Shown piece by piece: positions 46,077-51,935 of a DNA stretch of 51,935 nt (the stretch's first letter is position 1; each line of letters starts with the position of its first letter). Origin of the DNA: Sedimentisphaerales bacterium (GTDB lineage: Bacteria; Planctomycetota; Phycisphaerae; Sedimentisphaerales; Anaerohalosphaeraceae); the NCBI GenBank assembly GCA_016930745.1, contig JAFGGE010000051.1, forward strand, positions 1 through 51,935, given 5' to 3'. Below the pieces are notes generated by a model. The model saw nothing but the letters and a program-made list of their open reading frames with translations. It was not told the DNA's origin and searched no databases. The position numbers were made by a program, and so were the translations under genes.

Positions 46077-46282
46077 CCTCACGCCTCCGAGGATTCCGGT
46101 TTCAGCGAAGGTTCGTAAGTCTCATTAAAATCACAGGTTATATACACTGCGTAGGGACTTATCCCCGGTTGTATCGTCCATATGGACCGGTCAGATTATA
46201 CCGCCCGGGATATCTGAAGTCAAATCATACCGGCCGGCAAGAGATACGATCCTGTGCCGCCCTAACGAGGGAACAGACATCC

Positions 46283-47899
46283 TTATTTCGGAGGATGGCT
46301 TTTACGGACACCGGCGGCACGACCCCCGATAATCAGTCCCAGCATAGGATTGTAAAAGGCCTTTGAAAGGGATACATATACAATCCCGCATGCCGAAACG
46401 ACGATCCCCATACGGACCAGGTCATACCCAAAGGACTGGGGCCACTTTTTCACAAGCCACAGGATAAGATACCCCACACCTCCCATAATCGCCGTCGCCA
46501 GGATCGATTTGACCGTAATGCCGAACAGGCCGCGCATCCCCGCCGAACCATATCGTTTTCTTAATCCCCACATCAGAATACTCACCTGGAGATAGGAACA
46601 GACCGCCGTCGATGCCGCCAATCCCGCCGTTCCCATCGGCCAGATCAGGGTTAAATTCAGGCACAGATTCACCAATACAGCGATGACCGCCGTAATCGCC
46701 GGGGAGCGGGAATCCTGGACGCTGTAATAGGCCCGGGTCACGATCTGCTGAGAGAAATAGCCGCACAATCCCAACGCATAGAAGCTCAGTGTCCAGGCGA
46801 CCGCCCGGGTGCTTTCCGCCGTAAATTGGCCATGCTCAAACAAGACGGAAGCCAGAGGCCGGTTGATCAGGATCAGCCCTACAATCGCCGGAAGCGAGAT
46901 AAATACCGCCCCGCCCAGGCCCCGGGCGGTGGTAGCCAAAAGGGCATCGTAATCTTTCCGAGCGGCATTGGCGCTCATCACCGGGAAAATCGCCGTCGCC
47001 AGCGAAATCCCCAGTACGCCCAGAGGGAACTGGTACAATCGCTGCGAATAGTATAGATGAGATACCGAACCGCGAAGCAGGGGATAACTGACCTGACGCC
47101 CGAAAAAGACAAACGAAAGACCCTTGTCCTCCGAACCGCTGAACACCCAAGCGATGATATCGTCTGCCAGCGTATTGAGCTGGGTAGCCGTCAGGCCCAG
47201 GATCATCGGACCCATCAGCCAGAGGATTTTACGAAAGGCCTGCGATTGGACCTGCCAGGTCGGACGGATGAGTACCCCATGCCTGCGTAAGGGAATCATC
47301 TGCATGGCCATCTGAAGAATGCCCGTACAAAGAACCGCAACGGCTACAAAATACACCTGCTGCCGCGGTCCGATCCTCCCGCCCAGACCGGTCACGATCA
47401 ACGCGCCGATGATCAGGACGTTGAGCACAATCGGCGCCGCCGCCGGAGCGGCGAAATGCCTGTGGACGTTCAGGATGCCCCCCAGGATCGCCACGACACA
47501 GATCATCACCATATACGGCAGCATGACCGAGGTGAGATTGAGCACCAGTTTTGTGTCGTCGGGCGCTTCGACCAGCATCCGATACAGCACAATACCCCCC
47601 CAACCCAGTAGAACGACCGCACTGAGCAGGAGAAAAATGACGGTCACTACGGTATTGGCCAGTTTCATGGCGGCCGGGCGGTCCTGTTCGAGCTGTTCGC
47701 TGTAGACCGGAATGAACGAGGCGGCCGCGGCTCCTTCGCCGAACATGCGACGGGCCAGGTTCGGAATGCGAAAGGCGATCGTCCAGGCATCCATCAGCCC
47801 GCCTGCGCCGAAATAATAGCCGTAGGCCACATCCCGCAACATGCCGAGAATGCGACTGGCCAGCGTCAGAGAAGCGATTTGTCGAAAACCTCGAATCAT
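46283..47899 (-). CDS. murJ: Lipid II flippase MurJ (MviN family)
   Basis: The 538-residue inner-membrane protein flips lipid II for peptidoglycan synthesis. It has about 14 membrane segments and the family N-terminus RQIASLTLASRILGMLRDVAYGYYFGAGGLMDAW, then FRIPNLARRMFGEGAAAASFIPVY, the strongest MurJ signature (Arg and Glu in the central cavity). LSFYALGLCGYFSQQIVTRAYYSVQDSRSP (about 380) is also typical. ATG 47899 places the conserved region at the usual distance from the start; a TTG at 47947 with GAGG, directly behind comF, is an alternative and would couple the two genes. Its presence indicates that this planctomycete-like cell makes peptidoglycan. Confidence 0.95.
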   Translation of the reverse strand: MIRGFRQIASLTLASRILGMLRDVAYGYYFGAGGLMDAWTIAFRIPNLARRMFGEGAAAASFIPVYSEQLEQDRPAAMKLANTVVTVIFLLLSAVVLLGWGGIVLYRMLVEAPDDTKLVLNLTSVMLPYMVMICVVAILGGILNVHRHFAAPAAAPIVLNVLIIGALIVTGLGGRIGPRQQVYFVAVAVLCTGILQMAMQMIPLRRHGVLIRPTWQVQSQAFRKILWLMGPMILGLTATQLNTLADDIIAWVFSGSEDKGLSFVFFGRQVSYPLLRGSVSHLYYSQRLYQFPLGVLGISLATAIFPVMSANAARKDYDALLATTARGLGGAVFISLPAIVGLILINRPLASVLFEHGQFTAESTRAVAWTLSFYALGLCGYFSQQIVTRAYYSVQDSRSPAITAVIAVLVNLCLNLTLIWPMGTAGLAASTAVCSYLQVSILMWGLRKRYGSAGMRGLFGITVKSILATAIMGGVGYLILWLVKKWPQSFGYDLVRMGIVVSACGIVYVSLSKAFYNPMLGLIIGGRAAGVRKSHPPK

Positions 47900-47949
47900 C
47901 CGGGAGCTTATACCATCCGTCCGGTTCGTCTGCAATATCAACGGCAACC

Positions 47950-48726
47950 TCAGGCCAAATCCTGCATTGCCACGGCGGCAACCAGGGCATACACACGGGC
48001 AGCGCCGACCTCTTTAAGGGTACGGGCGCACTCGCTCAGCGTCGCCCCGCTGGTAGTGATATCATCGACCAGACAGACGGTTTTTCCCGAAAAATCATGC
48101 CCGCGTCGGACGGCAAAGGCCCCCTTGACGTTGCGTTTCCGCCCGGCCGGGGTCAGGTTCCACTGCCGCTCGGTATAGCGGATGCGGACCAGATCCGTAT
48201 TGACCGGCGCTGCGTGCGACCTGAGTCCCTTACATAAAAGGTGGGACTGATTGAAACCCCGCATCAGCCTGCGCCGCCAGTGCAGGGGAACAGGCACGAA
48301 AAATTCGATCCGCCCGGCAAACTCGGCCGCCTGCAGAGCCGCATCCAGCAGAGGACAGAGCCTTCGGGCCAGCTCGGGCCGGTCGCGAAACTTCATCGCC
48401 AGAATCAATTCCCGCAGTGTCGGGCCATACACGCCTGCCCTTGCGATGCCATCCACCTCCAGCGTAAGTCCCTGACATTGCCCGCAGCGCTCCTCCACAA
48501 GCCCATACCGGCTGGCGTCCCGTCCGCAGGTGGGGCAATAATCACCCGCTGTGCTCTCCAGCAAGCCCTGCCAGCATGGACGGCACAGCCCGCCCTCCTC
48601 TTCCTCGACCGGCTCGCCGCAGCAATCGCACACCCCCGGCCAGAGTAAATAGTGGACAGACTGCATAAGCTGCGCAGATGCGTCTCGAAATCGACGGTAT
48701 AAATTGCCTCCATTGACGGAAATCAT
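47950..48726 (-). CDS. comF: ComF family phosphoribosyltransferase-like protein
   Basis: The 258-residue protein has an N-terminal double zinc-ribbon (CDCCGEPVEEEEGGLCRPCW and CPTCGRDASRYGLVEERCGQC, about 33-86) and a C-terminal PRTase-type fold with the PRPP loop VCLVDDITTSGATL (about 217-230). Family members take part in DNA uptake (ComFC/ComF, GntX). FVPVPLHWRRRLMRGFNQS (about 143) is the family's most conserved region. It is followed 50 bp later by murJ on the same strand. No other competence genes are in the window, though a prepilin-like gene is upstream. Confidence 0.94.
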   Translation of the reverse strand: MISVNGGNLYRRFRDASAQLMQSVHYLLWPGVCDCCGEPVEEEEGGLCRPCWQGLLESTAGDYCPTCGRDASRYGLVEERCGQCQGLTLEVDGIARAGVYGPTLRELILAMKFRDRPELARRLCPLLDAALQAAEFAGRIEFFVPVPLHWRRRLMRGFNQSHLLCKGLRSHAAPVNTDLVRIRYTERQWNLTPAGRKRNVKGAFAVRRGHDFSGKTVCLVDDITTSGATLSECARTLKEVGAARVYALVAAVAMQDLA

Positions 48727-48773
48727 ATCGGTATTATACGAGGATATCGGTCCGGTTCAACCGGCAATTGTGT

Positions 48774-49607
48774 TTATTGCAGGTCGAAGAGGGAATTGTT
48801 GACCGGGTGGAACCAGCCCAGGTTCATCGTCGCAGACTCCACACCGTAGATGTTTTCTGAGTCCAGATCCCCCATACCGCGCGGCTCAATATGCCCGTCG
48901 GTCCAGCCGATATTCGCGCGGCGGCTGTGGCGGAAATGGATGGACGGCGACAGAAAAAAGTCCGTCAGAACCTGACCATCAAAGACGGTAAACGGCGGCT
49001 CGGCAAAGGAGTATTCGATATACTGCCCATCCTGGAGACTCAGGGCACAGTCGGCAAACATCAGGGTCTGGCCGGGGGAACGCACTTCGGTCGTGCGGGT
49101 GGTCATCGCATAGCGCTGCGTATGCGAGAGGCCAGCTTCGGATCGCCACAGCGAGCTGCCCAGATAGGCCATATTATAGCCGTATCCTCCGCAGCCCTGT
49201 TCGAAATTGGCCGCCCACTGCTGCCCTTGCACAAAATCTACACGCTGCGGACACTGTTTGACCTTGCCGTCGGCCAGAAACGAGGCCAGCGGACCCCGTA
49301 GCGGATCGAACGGCTGATCCAGGTCCTGCCGGATGCCATGCCAGCGCTGCAGGCCGCTGCTGTCCCACATATCTGCGGCAGCCGGAACAAAGAAGCCCTC
49401 ACTCTCGGTCGCATAACCCAAGTTGGCATAGACCAACTGCCGCAGATTGGAACGGCAGATAACCGTGCGTACCTGGCGCCGGGCGGCCAGCAAAGAAGGC
49501 ACTACCAGACTCAGCAGGATACCGATGACAACAAGCACTACCAGCAGTTCGATCAGCGTAAATGCCCGGGGCCTTTTATGATCCGATTGTTTTGCTCTGA
49601 TATTCAA
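48774..49607 (-). CDS. Prepilin-type N-terminal cleavage/methylation protein (DUF1559-like pseudopilin)
   Basis: The product is an inner-membrane pseudopilin-like protein, probably of a type II secretion or planctomycete-specific pseudopilin system. The prepilin site is clear: KRPRAF then TLIELLVVLVVIGILLSLVVPSL, with Glu at +5 of the mature helix. The C-terminal part has GWTDGHIEP and a WFHPVNN ending, typical of planctomycete DUF1559/H-X9-DG-type proteins. No ATG is available. The frame opens with TTG 49664 inside the upstream gene, or TTG 49607 right after that gene's stop, which gives a leader of ordinary length (277 residues in all). TTG 49607 is chosen. Confidence 0.85.
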   Translation of the reverse strand: MNIRAKQSDHKRPRAFTLIELLVVLVVIGILLSLVVPSLLAARRQVRTVICRSNLRQLVYANLGYATESEGFFVPAAADMWDSSGLQRWHGIRQDLDQPFDPLRGPLASFLADGKVKQCPQRVDFVQGQQWAANFEQGCGGYGYNMAYLGSSLWRSEAGLSHTQRYAMTTRTTEVRSPGQTLMFADCALSLQDGQYIEYSFAEPPFTVFDGQVLTDFFLSPSIHFRHSRRANIGWTDGHIEPRGMGDLDSENIYGVESATMNLGWFHPVNNSLFDLQ

Positions 49608-49608
49608 C

Positions 49609-50718
49609 CTATTTCGCTTTCCGTCTCCAATCCTCTTCGCATAACCATTCCTGGCTGAATGCAATCAGGTCCGCCGGAGTTACCGTCCAATCCTGATCCG
49701 CCAGATCACAGCGATTCGAATGGGCGGCCTGCCCAAAATGCGTCTGATACGCCCCGGACAACGATGCAAAATCCCGCAAATCCACTCTCCCGTCCAGATT
49801 GATGTCGGCGGCATACTTCTGCTCATGCAGGACGCCTATCGCTTCCAGATCGAATCCGCCCGATCCGAACGTCGGCCAGACATCATAGACAGGATGGTCG
49901 GTTACATACGGCTGCCAGTCGAGCCCTGTTGATGGATCGATGAACACCTGCGCTTCATCCCGCCAATCGCCGCTGCCGGGCACATCCACCAGCCGGATGT
50001 ATCGAATTTGATTCCGATCAACCAGCCCCTGGTTTACCAGAGGATGATCCAGCAGATCGGAAAGATCGAACGGCGTTCCCATGCTCATCCTGTACGAATT
50101 CGGATGCTTGCCGGCCAGATTGTGTATGTCGCTGATTTGAATTGTTCCATATCCCCCCACCGCAGAGCTCGTCAATGACACCGAGGGAAATCGTGCAAAA
50201 TGCTCCCCATCCGAGGAGACCTCCACATAGGCCAGTTCGGCGAACATCTGCCCGAAGATCGAGCCGCTGGGCAGTGTGTTCAAAGAAACGAATGCATTTT
50301 CAAAAACGGCAAAGTCATAGCCGAGTCCATTCCGAATGATACCATTAGGATCGTCCGGGATATTGGGATCGCCAAACGTCAGCGTGATCTGTCCGGGCAA
50401 CGCGCCGGAAGCAATTTCATCGGCATTCAACTCACCCAGACTAACGATGTCCAGTTGATCCCCCGTTGCCGGGCCCAGCGCCCTGGCAGGATCGTTCCAA
50501 GGCCCGGACCACTGCGTATCGGCGGGTTCATAATCCTTCCAACCCGTTGCCCAGCCGCGAAAGATCGGATTCAATATAGCGTTGGGATCATCCGCCGATG
50601 GAGCCGGTCCTCCATCCGAAGCCAGATAGGCGATTATACCCGGATCGCTGTAAGGGCCCGCCCAGACGCAACAGGCCAATATGTGTCCCAACGTGATGAG
50701 CATCAACGGCCTTTTCAT
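49609..50718 (-). CDS. Secreted surface protein with dockerin-type C-terminus, in a cobalamin-riboswitch operon
   Basis: The 369-residue exported protein has a signal peptide (about 1-20). The body (about 25-310) resembles 'cell surface proteins' encoded near B12 uptake genes in Bacteroidetes. It has GLGYDFAVFENAF (about 131), AYVEVSSDGEHFARFPSVSLTS (about 163), HNLAGKHP, GTPFDLSDL, RYIRLVDVPGSGDW (about 242) and GSGGFDLEAIGVLH (about 290). The end (about 300-365) is a dockerin-type pair: DINLDGRVDLRDFASLSGAY and a degenerate DLADQDWTVTPADLIAFSQEW. It lies 17 bp behind the DUF4465 gene. A role in binding a corrinoid at the cell surface is inferred from context and similarity only. Confidence 0.8.
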   Translation of the reverse strand: MKRPLMLITLGHILACCVWAGPYSDPGIIAYLASDGGPAPSADDPNAILNPIFRGWATGWKDYEPADTQWSGPWNDPARALGPATGDQLDIVSLGELNADEIASGALPGQITLTFGDPNIPDDPNGIIRNGLGYDFAVFENAFVSLNTLPSGSIFGQMFAELAYVEVSSDGEHFARFPSVSLTSSAVGGYGTIQISDIHNLAGKHPNSYRMSMGTPFDLSDLLDHPLVNQGLVDRNQIRYIRLVDVPGSGDWRDEAQVFIDPSTGLDWQPYVTDHPVYDVWPTFGSGGFDLEAIGVLHEQKYAADINLDGRVDLRDFASLSGAYQTHFGQAAHSNRCDLADQDWTVTPADLIAFSQEWLCEEDWRRKAK

Positions 50719-50734
50719 ACTTCGTAATCCATCC

Positions 50735-51496
50735 TTATCGAACTCTTCGCCGCAGGATAAGCCCCCCCACGCTCAACAATACCAGCGTTGCCGGTTCGGG
50801 AACAATCGAGTCGATCGCGAAATAGGCCGGCGTATTCATGCCCCACGGACCCACATCGCTCGAGGCCAGCGTAAACTCCAGGCTTTGCACAGCGCCCAAC
50901 CCGGACAGATCCACATATCTCCACGCATCGAGAAGCTCGTTCCTGCCGTCCCGAAAATCGGCCAGGGCCGTCTCGACGGCGCCGACCACCTGACCGGCGG
51001 CATCTTTGCCGGTGATCGTCAGCACAAACCAGTCCCCTTCCGAGAACGGATCAATGCCGAACAGCGGATCCCCATCTCGCAGGGTATAGTAGGCGTAATT
51101 GGTATTCGTCACAGACATTCCCTGCACGATGGTCGGCTCGGAAAACGTGATCACGGGTGTCAGCGAAAATCCTACGAATCCAACGGCATAGTTGGATCCG
51201 CTCTGTGCTCCGCCGGTCATCGCGGTATATTGCCCATCTAATCCGCTCGTCTGGACATCGGTCCGGTTCGAATAAGCAAAACCTTCCCAGGAGGTTATGC
51301 CGCCGCCCCAATCCGTGAAGCCGTTGTTGAAATGCCCCGCCCCGCTGACGAATCCGCCCGATCCATCCTGTCCGTTCCAGTACGACTGCGGCGCAAGGGA
51401 AAGATCGTCAAAATCGCTGAGCATCCCCGCTTCGACTGCTCCAAGCACAACCGAACCTGCCCATACCAATACGCCGACTCTCATCCAGCACTTCAT
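50735..51496 (-). CDS. DUF4465 protein with PEP-CTERM sorting signal
   Basis: The 253-residue exported protein starts at ATG 51496, which has GGAAGGTG upstream; a longer frame exists but runs through the untranslated leader. A signal peptide (about 1-21) is followed by a DUF4465 beta-sandwich (about 25-225) with DFDDLSLAPQSYWNG, FNNGFTDWGGGITSWEGFAYSN, YAVGF and GVNxxYYTLRDG-like strands, ending in LEFTLASSDVGPWGMNTPAYFAIDSI. The C-terminus is PEP-CTERM: VPEPATL, a hydrophobic helix, then RRR, recognised by exosortase. Genes of this family occur near cobalamin transport genes. Under the riboswitch upstream it should be expressed when B12 is scarce. Confidence 0.9.
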   Translation of the reverse strand: MKCWMRVGVLVWAGSVVLGAVEAGMLSDFDDLSLAPQSYWNGQDGSGGFVSGAGHFNNGFTDWGGGITSWEGFAYSNRTDVQTSGLDGQYTAMTGGAQSGSNYAVGFVGFSLTPVITFSEPTIVQGMSVTNTNYAYYTLRDGDPLFGIDPFSEGDWFVLTITGKDAAGQVVGAVETALADFRDGRNELLDAWRYVDLSGLGAVQSLEFTLASSDVGPWGMNTPAYFAIDSIVPEPATLVLLSVGGLILRRRVR

Positions 51497-51749
51497 CGCA
51501 ATCACCTTCCTTTCAGAATCCAACTCATATAATGGTGGACCACCGCGGCCCGCATCCGTCAATGTCGGCCGTCGTCGCTGTCGGCAGATCATGACAACTT
51601 CGACGACCGACCCGCAAAAGTACCGCAGCCCCGCCGGGCCGGGATGGAAATGGCACAGCATTGATTCCCGCAAGCGCACACTGATTCCATCCGTGAGGCC
51701 CTGGCCGTTCCTTCGGGATAAGCCGGCGGCCCGTTGTCAACACGGGCAT
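51497..51749 (-). promoter_or_regulatory. Untranslated leader between the riboswitch terminator and the DUF4465 gene
   Basis: About 250 bp with no supported gene. An open frame runs partly through it in phase with DUF4465, but it lacks a ribosome site and the encoded Arg-rich sequence is not a leader peptide. No further regulatory fold is recognised. Confidence 0.4.
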
Positions 51750-51783
51750 AAAAAAACCGCCGCTTCCGCGAAGGAAACGGCGG
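51750..51783 (-). terminator. Intrinsic terminator of the cobalamin riboswitch
   Basis: On the minus strand CCGCCGTTTCC and GGAAGCGGCGG form an 11-bp stem (one T-G pair) around a 5-nt loop, followed by seven T. It lies between the riboswitch and the DUF4465 gene, as expected for transcriptional attenuation when cobalamin is bound. Confidence 0.9.
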
Positions 51784-51935
51784 TCAGAACTATATGAGTG
51801 ATCTCCTCATGAATCCTGATGTCGCGGTTCGGCCCATAAGCCAATCCGCTCCAAAGCCACGCCGGTATTCCAACTCGCGAGAACTACCGCATGCACTCGA
51901 TCTCAGGCAGGTTTTCTGACTTGCATCCTGCCGAA
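51784..51935 (-). ncRNA. Cobalamin (B12) riboswitch, 3' part only; 5' part lies beyond the window
   Basis: The minus strand from the window edge reads GATGCAAGTCAGAAAACCTG then CCTGAGATCG. This matches the conserved 3' end (B12 box region) of cobalamin riboswitches, whose common form is GCAAGTCAGxAxACCTGCC. The flanking GGCAGG...CCTGCC pairing is present. The remaining sequence down to the terminator (51784 to about 51895) is the expression platform, with a GGTAGTTCTCGCGAG-like stem. The 5' part of the aptamer is not visible, so the class variant cannot be named. Confidence 0.85.

Noticed and set aside
1..51935. CRISPR arrays, rRNA operons, prophage or integrase genes
   Set aside because: I saw no regularly spaced repeats, rRNA sequence, integrase or phage structural gene anywhere in the window.

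Overview
The window reads as chromosomal DNA of a Planctomycetota bacterium, most likely Phycisphaerae/Sedimentisphaerales-like. The supporting traits are a sugar- and polysaccharide-degrading gene set with many DUF4038, DUF1080, DUF4962 and DUF5060 proteins, dockerin-type repeats on secreted proteins, a PEP-CTERM tail, DUF1559-like prepilin proteins, fused ECF anti-sigma factors and RHS remnants. This placement is inference from gene content; no rRNA is present. Most of the window looks moderately GC-rich. The exception is an AT-rich island at about 29.6-31.5 kb.

Layout. 1-3.6 kb (minus): the N-terminal two thirds of a chemoreceptor, preceded by cheW, and a coiled-coil membrane protein. 3.8-19.8 kb (almost all minus): flavodoxin, a MipA-like outer membrane barrel, then a secreted glycan-degradation cluster. 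The cluster holds a DUF4962/heparinase-II-III lyase, two GH140-like DUF4038 proteins, a DUF5060/TIM-barrel/PKD/LamG enzyme, a GH26-GH16 two-domain enzyme, a nucleoside-hydrolase-like protein fused to an HEWTH zincin, and a DUF1080 protein. A class I aldolase sits inside it on the plus strand.

20.0-29.1 kb (plus) is the most unusual part. An ECF sigma factor is translationally coupled to an anti-sigma factor. The anti-sigma extracytoplasmic domain is a full DUF4139-like domain, and it is followed by five more genes encoding secreted copies of that same domain. I infer a cell-envelope sensing system in which the anti-sigma sensor domain and its soluble paralogues are made from one operon. Directly after it lies a 5'-truncated RHS tip with two small membrane-protein genes, and a 107-bp duplicate of the RHS core about 1.8 kb downstream, typical of RHS tip-exchange scars.

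31.7-40.8 kb: a SpoIIE-type phosphatase, an FHA-GAF protein, an AsmA-like protein, a PEBP-family protein, an AzgA-type purine permease, a POT-family peptide transporter, and a secreted beta-helix protein with a dockerin-type repeat. 40.8-48.7 kb (minus): a hybrid histidine kinase with a CxxCH sensor domain, tRNA-Glu, an 8-Cys ferredoxin, a TPR/HEAT protein, MurJ and ComF.

48.8-51.9 kb (minus): the 3' end of a cobalamin riboswitch with an intrinsic terminator, leading into a DUF4465 PEP-CTERM protein, a second surface protein with a dockerin-type tail, and a prepilin-like protein. This looks like a B12-controlled surface module comparable in content to Bacteroidetes B12 loci.
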